From Acidovorax sp. (GTDB lineage Bacteria; Pseudomonadota; Gammaproteobacteria; Burkholderiales; Burkholderiaceae_C), in contig SDXZ01000033.1 of assembly GCA_004210805.1 (NCBI GenBank), positions 1-44,848 on the forward strand: 44,848 nucleotides of DNA. Reading direction: 5' to 3'. The translations under genes and the position numbers were made by a program. Each line of letters begins with the position of its first letter. Position 1 is the first letter of the stretch. Positions 15,668 through 27,132 of the stretch are shown here, in pieces. Below the pieces are notes generated by a model. That model did not search any database and had not been told where the DNA came from. It saw only the letters and a program-made list of their open reading frames with translations.

Positions 15668-16081
15668 TCACAAACCTCCGAACAGCCCACCCTCGTTCAG
15701 CAGCTCGTACGTGATCTCGGGGCGCTGGTCCATGCTTTTGCGGATCGCGGCGGGAATGGCCTGGCGCGTCTTGCGGCACAGGCCGGGCTGCTCCAGCACC
15801 AGGATCGCGATACCGCGCAGGCTGCGCACTTGGTGGGGGCTCAACGTGATGGACAGGCGCACACCCAGCTGCTGCTCCAGGCGCTCCTGCATGCGGCGCA
15901 GGTCGGCCAGGCTCGCCAGGTTTTCCAGCCGTTCGAGCAGCTTTTTCTCTTCGCTGCGGGTGAGCCGCAGGATGCGATGGTCGCCCTGCGGTGACGCGAG
16001 CAACGCGTCACGATCACACACACAAGTGCCAGGCGGGCATTCGGTGCGGATGGGGAAGGTGAGGGGGGACGCAGGGTTCAT
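15668..16081 (-). CDS. Conserved hypothetical protein with Cys-rich N-terminus
   Basis: A 137-residue soluble protein. The N-terminal 'TECPPGTCVCDRDALL' has a CxxxxCxC spacing, and a fourth Cys is in 'EQPGLCRKTRQAIPAAIRK'. That is enough for a metal or Fe-S site, but no family is known to me. The middle is a charged helix ('RSEEKKLLERLENLASLADLRRMQERLEQQ') likely to be a coiled coil. ATG 16081 starts the conserved block. It lies upstream of the DUF72 gene in the same direction and diverges from tex across 180 bp. A much longer frame in phase runs antisense to tex and is not real. Confidence 0.75.
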   Translation of the reverse strand: MNPASPLTFPIRTECPPGTCVCDRDALLASPQGDHRILRLTRSEEKKLLERLENLASLADLRRMQERLEQQLGVRLSITLSPHQVRSLRGIAILVLEQPGLCRKTRQAIPAAIRKSMDQRPEITYELLNEGGLFGGL

Positions 16082-16261
16082 GGCCAGCCGGCATTCTAGG
16101 GAGCGTTTGGATGCGCGCCAGGTATTTGCGCTGGCGCGGCGAGGCGCCTGGGTGCCTTTGGCTTGGCGCGCCTGCCGCGCCGGGCACCCAAAACTCCTGT
16201 GGCAAACTCGCGCGCTTCGCGTTTTGTTTGTTTGAATCGAGTCAGAGAGAGTTCGCCCCCC

Positions 16262-18631
<2,370 letters not shown>

Positions 18632-18692
18632 TCCGGGGACCGGAGCAGGGGCCCATAATCGCCAGCAACCGAAACTCTGGCGCCTGACCTAC

Positions 18693-19523
18693 ATGGAGTT
18701 GAACGCACTGCTGGCCCAACCCGTGGCACTGCCCAGCCTTCCGCGCGCCGTGGCGCTGCTGATGAGCGAGCTGGCCCATGAGGACCCCAGCCTGCGCCGC
18801 CTGAACCAGCTTTTCGGCACCGACCCGGCGCTGGCCGGGCGCCTGCTCGAGCTGGCCAATTCCCCCACCTTCCAACTGCCCCGCCAGATCGCGGGCATCC
18901 CCGAAGCGCTGGCGCTGCTGGGCACGGCCCAGGTGCGCGCGCTGGTGAACTCGGCGCCGCTCGGCACCACGTCGCGGTCGGTGCCGGGGGTGAACATGCA
19001 GCAGTTCTGGCGCTACAGCCTCAACACCGCCAAGCTCGCGCGATCGCTGGCAGGCATTGCGCAGCAAAACCAGATTGCGGCCTACACCGCGGGCCTGCTG
19101 CACAGCCTGGGTGAGCTCGTCATCCACCTGGCCGACCCTGACAAGGCGCAGTCCGTCAACACGCTGGTGGCGCCGTTTGACCTGCGGCGCGGCAAGATAG
19201 AGCAGCGCATCTTTGGCTACTGTTACGGCCACGTCACCGCCGGGCTGGCACGCCGCTGGCAACTGCCCGAGGTGGTGGTGGATGCCCTGCAGCACCAGAG
19301 CGCACCCTTTGACAGCAACGTGTACGAGCCGCTGGCCGGCGTGATCCACCTGGCCTCGTGGCGCGCCCGGGCACGCGAGGCGGAGCTGGGCGAAAGGGAG
19401 CTTGCTGTGTCCTTCCCGGGCGAAGTCGGCCTGACGCTCGGGCTGGACATCGACATGGTGTTGCAGCAGGACCCCATCGACTGGACTGCCAGGCCCGAGT
19501 CTGGCGAGGACTACGTGGTCTGA
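18693..19523 (+). CDS. HDOD domain-containing protein
   Basis: A 276-residue soluble regulator. 'LPSLPRAVALLMSELAHEDPSLRRL', 'DPALAGRLLELANSPTFQLPR' and 'GIPEALALLGTAQVRALV' form the HDOD N-terminal part, and 'YTAGLLHSLGELVIH' the HD-like core without a full HD metal dyad, as expected for HDOD. These proteins often link signal transduction or c-di-GMP pathways to physiology, but the partner is unknown. ATG 18693 is the family-like start. It lies 61 bp after tex and may be co-transcribed. Confidence 0.88.
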   Translation: MELNALLAQPVALPSLPRAVALLMSELAHEDPSLRRLNQLFGTDPALAGRLLELANSPTFQLPRQIAGIPEALALLGTAQVRALVNSAPLGTTSRSVPGVNMQQFWRYSLNTAKLARSLAGIAQQNQIAAYTAGLLHSLGELVIHLADPDKAQSVNTLVAPFDLRRGKIEQRIFGYCYGHVTAGLARRWQLPEVVVDALQHQSAPFDSNVYEPLAGVIHLASWRARAREAELGERELAVSFPGEVGLTLGLDIDMVLQQDPIDWTARPESGEDYVV

Positions 19524-19664
19524 GAGCGCGCGGGCCGCGCCCCTCCAGCGGGCTTGGCATCTTGGGAATGTTGGGGCTTCAAACATTTCGCCCCGACCTT
19601 CACCTCACAGTGTTTGTGGCCGGCACTCCCGCAGGCGACATTTCCGAACACACGCTTTGCGACA

Positions 19665-20876
19665 ATGCCGCGCATGAAAGCCTTGCGCATCCAGGCCGGC
19701 CCCCGCGCCCGCCAACACCTTGAACAACACGGCCTGCAGCCCGGCGATGTGGGCGTGATCCCTGGGGCTGCGGGTGGCCCTAAGGGGCTTATCCTCGGGC
19801 CGCTGGACCGGTTCATTTTTGGCGAATGGCTGCCGCAGTCGAACCAACCGGTGCATCTGGTCGGTGCCTCCATCGGCGCGTGGCGCATGGCCACGGCCTG
19901 CCTGCAGCAATCCGTGGCCGCGTTCGAGCGGCTGGAGCATGACTACATCCACCAGGACTACGAGCTGCCGCCCGGCAAGAAGCGGCCCACGGCGGCGCAT
20001 GTGAGCGAGCGGTTTGGCAAGAACCTGGAGGCCTTCTACGGCGGCCGGGTGGCCGAGGTGCTGGCGCACCCGCGCTACCGGCTGCACATCGTCACATCGC
20101 GCGGCCGGCACATGCTGCGGCGCGAGCATGGCGTGGCCACGCCGCTGGGGTACTTGGGTGCGTTTTTGACGAACACCCTGCACCGCAAGGCGATGGGCGC
20201 GTGGCTGGAGCGCGTGGTGTTCTCGTCGCCGGATGTGCCCGGCGGGCGCGATGCTGGCGGCCCCAATGCATGCGCGGCCTTGCCGTTCGCCACCTCGGAC
20301 TACCGCACGCGGCAGGTGCTGCTCACTGGTGGCAATTTCATGCCTGCACTGCAGGCCAGCTGCTCGATCCCCTTCGTACTGCAGGCCGTGCACAACATCC
20401 CGGGCGCACCACCCGGGGCGTATTGGGATGGCGGCATCACCGACTACCACCTGCACCTGGCCTACGGCAAGCAGTTGAACCGGGATGCTACAAAAATAAT
20501 AGCTAATGGCGCTTATCCATCCAGCGCTGGAGGCCAAAAAGACTCCATAAACCAGTCCCGTGCCTCAGCTGGCCTGGTGTTGTACCCCCACTTCCAGCAT
20601 CGCGTTGTGCCCGGGTGGCTGGACAAGGGCCTGAAGTGGCGCCACCGTTCCACGGCCGCGCTCGACAACATGGTGGTGCTGTCACCCGACCCGGACTGGG
20701 TGCGCACGCTGCCCAACGCCAAGCTGCCCGACCGCAACGACTTCACCCACTATGGGACCGACGCCGCCGCGCGGGCCAAAGCCTGGCTGGCGGCCACGCG
20801 GGCCAGCCAGCAGCTGGTGGACGAGTGGGCGGATTGGCTCGAGCGGCCGGACATGCGCGTGGTGCAGCCGCTGTAG
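19665..20876 (+). CDS. Patatin-like phospholipase family protein with in-frame repeat insertion
   Basis: A 403-residue acyl hydrolase. The oxyanion-hole loop GAAGGPKG is at ~34-41, the nucleophile elbow GASIG (Ser69) at 67-71, and the dyad Asp255 in DGG (255-257). Residues ~275-297 are encoded by a copy of the dispersed AGCGCT repeat (20487-20545), inserted in frame without a stop between 'KQLNRDA' and 'SAGLVLYPHF'. The two flanks read naturally as neighbours. The start is ATG 19665 or 19674, with no clear ribosome site for either. Substrate unknown; intact catalytic residues suggest activity if the insertion loop is tolerated. Confidence 0.87.
   Translation: MPRMKALRIQAGPRARQHLEQHGLQPGDVGVIPGAAGGPKGLILGPLDRFIFGEWLPQSNQPVHLVGASIGAWRMATACLQQSVAAFERLEHDYIHQDYELPPGKKRPTAAHVSERFGKNLEAFYGGRVAEVLAHPRYRLHIVTSRGRHMLRREHGVATPLGYLGAFLTNTLHRKAMGAWLERVVFSSPDVPGGRDAGGPNACAALPFATSDYRTRQVLLTGGNFMPALQASCSIPFVLQAVHNIPGAPPGAYWDGGITDYHLHLAYGKQLNRDATKIIANGAYPSSAGGQKDSINQSRASAGLVLYPHFQHRVVPGWLDKGLKWRHRSTAALDNMVVLSPDPDWVRTLPNAKLPDRNDFTHYGTDAAARAKAWLAATRASQQLVDEWADWLERPDMRVVQPL
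20487..20545. repeat. Dispersed AGCGCT repeat, copy 3, inside a coding sequence
   Basis: GCTACAAAAATAATAGCT ... GCGCTTATCCATCCAGCGCTGG ... AGGCCAAAAA matches copy 5 (33863-33921, reverse strand) closely. It is the only copy within a gene. Its local base composition is far more A-rich than the surrounding coding sequence. Confidence 0.85.
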
Positions 20877-20881
20877 GGGTG

Positions 20882-20898
20882 CGCCCCCGGAGGGGGCG
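20882..20898. terminator. Possible bidirectional hairpin between convergent genes
   Basis: CGCCCCC (20882-20888) pairs with GGGGGCG (20892-20898) across a 3-base loop, in the short gap between the patatin-like gene (stop 20876) and the GGDEF-EAL gene (stop 20936). It lacks a proper T-run, so efficiency is doubtful. Confidence 0.35.
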
Positions 20899-20935
20899 GC
20901 GTCGGTGCAGCGTTTAGCCGCTCGGCGTCAACCTA

Positions 20936-23785
20936 TCAAGGTCGCATGCCGCCGTAGGGTGTGCCGGGGCGCCGCGCGGCACCCTGCACGGCCTTGGCCG
21001 CGTGGCGCGCAGCGTGGTCGCGCGCCCAGCTCAGCACCTCGTGCGCGGGCATGGGCCGGGCAATGCCGTAGCCCTGGCCGCGCTCACAGCCCAGCTCCAA
21101 CAATTTTGCGCACTGCTCGGCCGTCTCCACGCCTTCGGCCACCACATGCCGCTCGAAGGCGGCCGCGAGCGCAACGATGGCGCTCACCAGCGTGAGGTCG
21201 TCGCCGTCATCCAGGATGCCGCGCACAAACGACTGGTCGATCTTGATCGTCTCGGCCGGCAGGCGCTTGAGGTAGGACAGCGACGAGAAGCCGGTGCCAA
21301 AGTCATCGAGCGCAAAACGCACCCCCAGCGCCTGGCAGCTTTGCATCATGTGGCGCATGTACTGCATGTCCTCCAGTGCGGCGGATTCGAGAATCTCGAG
21401 CTCCAGCCGCGTGGGCGAGACCTCGGGGCAGGTGTGCAGGATGTCCTTGAGCCGGTCCACAAAATTGGGCCGGTGGAAGTGCGCCGCGGCGATGTTCACG
21501 CTGACCTCCCACAGCATGCCGGCGTCGGTCCATTGCCGCATCTGCGTGAGCGCCTGGCGCAGCACCCATTCGCCCAGTTCCACCTCCAGCTCGGCGTCTT
21601 CGATCAGCGGCAGCACATGTTGCGGGCCCAGCAGGCCCTGGTCGGGGTGCTGCCAGCGCAGCAGGGCCTCCAGCCCCAGAATCTCGCCGGTGCGCAGGTT
21701 GATCTTGGGCTGGTAGTGCAGCACCAGCTCGCCCGCATGCAGCGCCTGGGCCACGCGCGTCTGGCGGGTGTGCTGGGTCTGCACTGCGTGGTCCAGCTGC
21801 ACGTCAAACACATGCATCTGGTTGCGGCCAAAACTCTTGGCCTGGCACATGGCCTGGTCGGCGTGGCGCAGCAGGGTGTCGGGGTTGGCGTCGTCCTGCG
21901 GGAACACCGCCACGCCCACGCTCACGGTGGTGTAGAGCACGCGGTCGTCAATTGCGTACGGCGCCGCCAGCTGCTGCATGAGCACGCCCACACGCGCCGC
22001 GATGGTGGGCACGTCGGTCTGCTCGCCCAGCAGCAGCACGAACTCGTCGCCCCCCATGCGCGCCACCGCATCCTGCGGCGTGATGAAGGCGCCCAGGCGC
22101 CGCGCGGTCTCCTTGAGCAGGCGGTCGCCCACGCGGTTGCCATGGGCGTCGTTCACGGCCTGGAAGTGGTCGAGGTCGAGCATGCACACGGCCAGCAGCG
22201 TGCCCTTTTGCCGGGCCACAAAGATCGCGTGGGTGAGGCGCTCGGCCAGCGCGGCGCGGTTGTACAGCCCCGTCAGCGCGTCGTGGCGGGCGTGCCAGGA
22301 GATCTGGTTGCGCAGGTCGCGCGTCTCGGTCACGTCGCGGAACACCAGCACGCAGCCCACGGCCGTGCCATCGCCCTTGCGGATCGCCGACGCCGTGTAC
22401 TCGATCGCATAGCGCTCGCCGGAGCGGTGCATCAGCACCTCGTGCGTGACCTGCTGGAGCGTGCCGGGCACGGTGTCGCGCTCGGCGGCCGAGCTGGCGT
22501 TGCGGCTGGCCAGGTCTTCATACAGGCGGAACACGTCGTCGAGCTGGCGACCCACGGCCTGATCGGCGGTGAAGCCGGTCATGAGCTGCGCGGCTTCGTT
22601 GATGCTGTCGATGCGGCCCACCAGGTCGGTGGTGATGACGCCATCGCCGATGGAGGCCAGCGTGACTTCTGCGCGCTCTTTCTCGGCGCGCAGGGCCTCT
22701 TCGGCGCGCTTGCGTTCGGTCACGTCCACCAGCGTGCCGATGGTGCCAGCCACCTCGCCCCGCGTGGTGGTGAAAGGCGCTTCGTAGTACGCCATGTCGC
22801 GCGCCGGCTGGTGGTTGGCCGGGCGGATGCGGATCTCGTTGTCCAGCGCCTGCGCGATCTGGGCCGAGCGTTCGGGCGACAGCTCCTCGGGGTAGGCCGG
22901 CGCCGAGGTGTGGCCGTTTTTGGCGCTGCCGGGCACATGGAACAGCCGCTGCCAAGCGCGGTTCACCTCGAGGTACGTGCCATTGGCATCACGCACAAAT
23001 ACAGGCAGGGGCAGGGCGTCAATCAACTGGCGCGTGAAGTGCAGCTGCTCGCTTTGCAGATGCTGGGTTTCGCGCAGCGAGAGGACGAGCGACTGGACCT
23101 TGCCCGCCATGTCGTTGAAGGTCTCGGCCATGGCGCGCGACTCCAGCGTGCCGGCCACCTCCATGCGGGTGTCCAGCCGCCCGTGGCGGAACGCGTTGGT
23201 CGCCTCGGCCAGGCGCCGCAGCATGCGCGCATTGGCGCGCAGCAGCAGCGTGAGCAGAAACAGGATCGTGAAGATGTTGAGCGCCGAGATGCGCAGCTGC
23301 ACCACGACCGTGTCCCAGACATGGTTGACAAGCGGGGCGGCCTGCAGCGCCACCGACAAGCGCCCCGTCTGGCCACCCACCACGGCCTGGCCGAACTGCT
23401 GCACTGGCGGGTCGATCTGCACCCACTGGGCAAACCATGCCGGCGCGCCGCTCGGTACTGCGGGTGCCGTGGCTTCTACCTCGGGCTGGCCCGGCACCTG
23501 CCACTTGAGCGTCCCGATCCACGGCCCCAGCCGCGCCAGCCCATCGTTGAGCAGGGTGGCGGCGGCGTCCAGGTCGACCGGGGGCAGCTCAGCCAGCCCC
23601 GGCAGCAGCGCATCGCCCGCGCGGCGCAGCTCGATAGCCCCCTGGCGGCGCACCTCCTGGATCTCGGTCGCCACGAGGTAGTGGTAGCGCACCGCACTGA
23701 CGAGCAGGATGATCAGGACGATGGGGACATACAGCCGGGGGTAGGTGCCCCGAAGGAGCCAGGTGCTGAGTTTTCCGGTGCGCAT
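20936..23785 (-). CDS. Membrane PAS-GGDEF-EAL protein
   Basis: A 949-residue c-di-GMP turnover protein. TM1 is at ~18-39, a periplasmic domain of ~125 residues follows, TM2 is at ~166-184, then a HAMP-like segment, two PAS domains (~255-355 and ~375-490), GGDEF (motif 578-582) and EAL (motif 706-708). The EAL catalytic set looks complete (EALLRW, ELEILE, LDDFGTG, KIDQSFV, VAEGVET). The GGDEF motif is canonical but the inhibition site is lost (TPQD where RxxD is expected). It may have both activities or a net phosphodiesterase role. ATG 23785 is preferred over a GTG at 23812. Confidence 0.93.
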   Translation of the reverse strand: MRTGKLSTWLLRGTYPRLYVPIVLIILLVSAVRYHYLVATEIQEVRRQGAIELRRAGDALLPGLAELPPVDLDAAATLLNDGLARLGPWIGTLKWQVPGQPEVEATAPAVPSGAPAWFAQWVQIDPPVQQFGQAVVGGQTGRLSVALQAAPLVNHVWDTVVVQLRISALNIFTILFLLTLLLRANARMLRRLAEATNAFRHGRLDTRMEVAGTLESRAMAETFNDMAGKVQSLVLSLRETQHLQSEQLHFTRQLIDALPLPVFVRDANGTYLEVNRAWQRLFHVPGSAKNGHTSAPAYPEELSPERSAQIAQALDNEIRIRPANHQPARDMAYYEAPFTTTRGEVAGTIGTLVDVTERKRAEEALRAEKERAEVTLASIGDGVITTDLVGRIDSINEAAQLMTGFTADQAVGRQLDDVFRLYEDLASRNASSAAERDTVPGTLQQVTHEVLMHRSGERYAIEYTASAIRKGDGTAVGCVLVFRDVTETRDLRNQISWHARHDALTGLYNRAALAERLTHAIFVARQKGTLLAVCMLDLDHFQAVNDAHGNRVGDRLLKETARRLGAFITPQDAVARMGGDEFVLLLGEQTDVPTIAARVGVLMQQLAAPYAIDDRVLYTTVSVGVAVFPQDDANPDTLLRHADQAMCQAKSFGRNQMHVFDVQLDHAVQTQHTRQTRVAQALHAGELVLHYQPKINLRTGEILGLEALLRWQHPDQGLLGPQHVLPLIEDAELEVELGEWVLRQALTQMRQWTDAGMLWEVSVNIAAAHFHRPNFVDRLKDILHTCPEVSPTRLELEILESAALEDMQYMRHMMQSCQALGVRFALDDFGTGFSSLSYLKRLPAETIKIDQSFVRGILDDGDDLTLVSAIVALAAAFERHVVAEGVETAEQCAKLLELGCERGQGYGIARPMPAHEVLSWARDHAARHAAKAVQGAARRPGTPYGGMRP

Positions 23786-24021
23786 CGCCCAAGACCCTCT
23801 CCCCCCGAACACCAGGGTAATAAATTGTTAATCGATTGTGATCGGTGCGAGTCTAGCGCGGAGTGAGCGGGGCGATGGCGGGAGTTGGACAGCGCAATCC
23901 CGTGTGCCGACGAACGGCGAGCCAGGGCAGTGGTTTGTGGGTTGGCGCGAACGCGGCACCTGCCCTCGGTTGGGCTGACAGGTACCACGGCGTGCCTCGA
24001 TGCAGGCAGCGCCTGCAGGCG

Positions 24022-25158
24022 CTATAGCGATTGCTGCAGGATCTCGCGGTATTCCTCGGGCGTGGCCACGCGCGGGTTCGTTTTGTGGCAGTGGTCTGCC
24101 ATCGCGCCCTTGATGATGTCGTCGAACATGCTCTCGGTCACGCCCATGGCGGCCAGGCCCGTGGGCAGGCCCAGGCGCGCGCTCATGTCGCGGATCGCGT
24201 CGGGGATGTCGGTGGCAGAGGCCAGGCCCATTGCATGCGCCATGCGCTCCAGCCGCTTTTCCTTTTGCACCGACTCGGCGCTGGCATTGAAACGGACGAT
24301 GGCGGGCAGGAACATGGCGTTGAGCGTGCCGTGGTGCAGTCGCGGGTTGACACCGCCCAGGCTGTGGCTGAGCGAGTGCACCGCCCCCAGGCCTTTCTGA
24401 AAAGCCATGGCGCCTTGCATGCTGGCGCTCATCATGTGCAGGCGTGCGTCGCGGTCGCTGCCGTTCTTCGTCGCGGGTTCGATGTGCGCCCAGCCGCGCG
24501 TGAGGCCGTCGAGCGCAATGCCGTCGGCCGGGGGGTTGAACGCGGCAGACATGAAGGTTTCCATGCAGTGCGCAATCGCATCCATGCCGGTGGCAGCGGT
24601 CAGCGCAGGGGGCAGGCCCAGCGTCAGCTCGGGGTCGCAGATGGCGGTCTTGGGCACCAGGTTCCAAGAATGGAAGCCCAGCTTGCGGTGGTCGTCGACG
24701 ATGATGATCGCGCCGCGCGCCACCTCGCTGCCGGTGCCGCTGGTGGTGGGCACGGCGATCAGCGGCGCAGCGCGCTCGGTGATGCGTGGCGAGCCGCCTT
24801 CGATCGTGGCGTAGTGCTTGAGCGGCCCTTCGTGTGTGGCAGCGATGGCGATGCCCTTGGCGCAGTCGATGGCCGAGCCGCCGCCCACGGCAATGAGGCC
24901 GTCGCAGCCCTGGGCCTTGTACACCTCCACGGCAGCGCGCACGGCGGCTTCCGTAGGGTTGGCGGGGGTCTGGTCAAACACTGCCACCGGCAGGCCGGTG
25001 AGCGCATCCAGCGCCTTTTGCAGCACGCCCGCGGCCTTGACGCCGGGGTCGGTCACCACCAGCGGGCGGGTGATGCCCACGCGCTCGCATTCCTGCTGGA
25101 GCAGCTTGACGGCGCCAAATTCGAACTGGATCTGCGTGACGTAGTAGATGAAAGCCAT
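24022..25158 (-). CDS. Iron-containing alcohol dehydrogenase
   Basis: A 378-residue group III NAD(P)-dependent alcohol dehydrogenase. The cofactor loop GGGS is at ~92-95 and 'PTTSGTGSEV' at ~138-147. Likely metal ligands are Asp193 and His197 ('GMDAIAHCMETF'), His261 ('KGLGAVHSLSHSLGG') and a His in 'LHHGTLNA' (~275/276). No stop or frameshift. It is single and leftward, divergent by ~70 bp from the frameshifted hydratase/FAH-family gene at 25229. The substrate is a short-chain alcohol or aldehyde or a hydroxy acid; which one cannot be told. Confidence 0.94.
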   Translation of the reverse strand: MAFIYYVTQIQFEFGAVKLLQQECERVGITRPLVVTDPGVKAAGVLQKALDALTGLPVAVFDQTPANPTEAAVRAAVEVYKAQGCDGLIAVGGGSAIDCAKGIAIAATHEGPLKHYATIEGGSPRITERAAPLIAVPTTSGTGSEVARGAIIIVDDHRKLGFHSWNLVPKTAICDPELTLGLPPALTAATGMDAIAHCMETFMSAAFNPPADGIALDGLTRGWAHIEPATKNGSDRDARLHMMSASMQGAMAFQKGLGAVHSLSHSLGGVNPRLHHGTLNAMFLPAIVRFNASAESVQKEKRLERMAHAMGLASATDIPDAIRDMSARLGLPTGLAAMGVTESMFDDIIKGAMADHCHKTNPRVATPEEYREILQQSL

Positions 25159-25228
25159 GGTGGTGTGGGTGGGGTGTTGCGTTTACGATGCGCCGCCAAG
25201 CCAAGAACTCTACAACCCGGAGGCCCGC

Positions 25229-26070
25229 ATGACCACGCAGCAAACCCGCATTTCCCTCGCCCTGGCCGCCGCTTGACCGACGCGCAGGCCGCCGACCTGG
25301 TGGCGAACTATGTGGCGAAGACCCCGGCCGCCAACCCGCAGAACCTGTCGGACGCCGACGCAGCCTGTACGCGCGGCAAGGTCAACCAGCTGCTCGCGCA
25401 GCGCCTGGGCAAGGTGGTGGGCTACAAGGCCGGGCTCACCAACCCGGCGGTGCAAAAGCGCTTCAACACCGACAAGCCCGTGTGGGGAAAGCTCTACGAG
25501 GGAATGATCCTGCCCAGCGGCGCATCGGTGGATGCGGCCTTTGGTGCCCGCCCGCTGTACGAGGCCGACATGCTGGTGCGCGTGAAAAGCGCGGCCATCA
25601 ACCACGCCAAGACCCCCATGGAGGTGCTCGACGCCGTGGACCAGATCATCCCCTTCATCGAACTGCCTGATCTGATGGTGCAGGCCCCGCCCCAGCTCAA
25701 CGGTGCCGGCGTGGCCGCCATCAACGTCGGCGCACGGCTTGGGGTGGCCGGGGCGCCGCTGGCGGTGCCCAGCTACCGGGGCGAGCGTTTTGCACTTCTG
25801 CAGGCGCTGGCCGATATGAACGTGTCGCTCACCGACGGGAGCGGCGCGCGCCTGGGCGGCGGCAAGGGCAGCGACATCCTGGAGCACCCGCTCAACGCCG
25901 TGGTGTGGCTGGCCGGCGCGCTCCAGCAAGAGGGGCTGAGCATGCAACCCGGCGATCTCATCAGCCTGGGCTCGTTCTCGCCGCTGCTGCCGCCCAAGGC
26001 GGGCCTGTCGGTGACGGCCACCTACGATGGTCTGCCCGGCGCGACCCCCGTGCGCGTGACTTTCAAATAG
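25229..26070 (+). pseudogene. 2-keto-4-pentenoate hydratase / FAH-family protein, leader frameshifted
   Basis: Residues from 'LTDAQAADLVANYVAK' to the stop at 26070 form an intact fumarylacetoacetate-hydrolase-like fold ('VVGYKAGLTNPAVQKRF', 'EGMILPSG', 'YEADMLVRV', 'IPFIELPD', 'GDLISLGSFSPLLPPKAG'). Upstream, ATG 25229 has a strong ribosome site (CCGGAGG) and encodes the start of a hydrophobic leader, but meets TGA at 25274. The body lies in another frame, and one missing base would restore the joint. Either a frameshift inactivated the export leader, or translation restarts at TTG 25273, which overlaps the stop (TTGA), giving a 265-residue cytosolic protein. A sequencing error is also possible. 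Confidence 0.75.
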
Positions 26071-26143
26071 GCGCCAGCGCCAACGCCCGTCTGCGCGTGC
26101 CTGTTTTCGGGCTTGCGCAGACAGCCTTTTCCGAGACTCGACC

Positions 26144-27112
26144 TTGACGACCGATCTGCACATCCACCACACCCGACTGACCCCACAGATGCGCAGCGTG
26201 CTGCAGCGTATGGCCCGCGCCGGGCACGCACCTTTGCACACCCGCTCGCCGCAGGATGCACGCGTGGCCTATCAGGCGGGTGCCGATGTGCTCGAGGTGC
26301 CCAAGGCCGCACTCGCACGCGTCGAGGACCTGCACATCCCTGCGCGCGACGGGCACGCGTTGCCGGCCCGGCTCTACGCACCGAGCACCGACGCTGGTTT
26401 GCCGCTGCTGCTGTACATGCACGGCGGCGGCTTCACCATCGGCAACATTGCCACGCACGACATTCTGTGCCGCGAGCTCGCCCGGCTCGCGGGTTGCATG
26501 GTGGTGTCGCTGGACTACCGGCTGGCGCCCGAACACCGATTTCCCACCGCGAGCAACGATGCCTGGGATGCGCTCGCGTGGCTGGTGGCCCATGCCGGCG
26601 AGCTGGGCGCAGATCCCGCGCGCCTGGCCGTCGGAGGCGACAGCGCGGGCGGCACGCTGGCCGCGGTGAACGCCATCCTGGCGCGTGATGCCGGACTGCC
26701 GCTGGCGCTGCAGCTTCTGTTCTACCCCGGCTGCGCTGCGCACCAGGACACGCCGTCGCACATCACCTACGCGCACGGCCTGGTGCTGGAGGAGCCTGCC
26801 ATCAGCTGGTTCTTTGGCAACTACGTACACAGCCGTGCCGAGCGTGAAGACTGGCGCTTTGCCCCGCTGCTCGCGCCCGACGTGGACGGCGTCGCGCCCG
26901 CCTGGGTGGGCCTGGCCGAGTGCGACCCGCTGGTGGATGAAGGCGTGGACTATGCCGACAAGCTGCGGCTTGCGGGCGTGCCGGTCGACCTTGAGATCTA
27001 CCGCGGCGTGACGCACGAATTCATCAAGATGGGCCGCGCGATTCCTGAGGCGCGCCAAGCCCACGCCGATGCCGCGCGCGCGCTGCGCGGTGCCTTTGGC
27101 ATGCCGTCATAA
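26144..27112 (+). CDS. Alpha/beta hydrolase, HSL-type esterase
   Basis: A 322-residue cytosolic esterase/lipase of the hormone-sensitive-lipase family. HGGGF (93-97) forms the oxyanion hole, GDSAGG (165-170) carries nucleophile Ser167, and the Asp and His of the triad fall in 'AECDPLVDEG' and 'GVTHEF'. The N-terminal cap ('LTPQMRSVLQRMARAG') is typical. The conserved start is TTG 26144; an ATG at 26189 would remove part of the cap. It is probably co-transcribed with the thioesterase-GNAT gene 20 bp downstream. Substrate unknown. Confidence 0.9.
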   Translation: MTTDLHIHHTRLTPQMRSVLQRMARAGHAPLHTRSPQDARVAYQAGADVLEVPKAALARVEDLHIPARDGHALPARLYAPSTDAGLPLLLYMHGGGFTIGNIATHDILCRELARLAGCMVVSLDYRLAPEHRFPTASNDAWDALAWLVAHAGELGADPARLAVGGDSAGGTLAAVNAILARDAGLPLALQLLFYPGCAAHQDTPSHITYAHGLVLEEPAISWFFGNYVHSRAEREDWRFAPLLAPDVDGVAPAWVGLAECDPLVDEGVDYADKLRLAGVPVDLEIYRGVTHEFIKMGRAIPEARQAHADAARALRGAFGMPS

Positions 27113-27132
27113 AAAACTGGAGACCCCTCGCC

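Noticed and set aside
21002-23866. A 954-codon plus-strand frame opposite the GGDEF-EAL gene
   Set aside because: It has antisense composition, while the opposite strand encodes clear PAS, GGDEF and EAL domains.
24031-25272. An upstream extension of the hydratase frame, antisense to the alcohol dehydrogenase
   Set aside because: This part lies over a conserved dehydrogenase on the other strand. The homologous hydratase sequence begins only near 25273.
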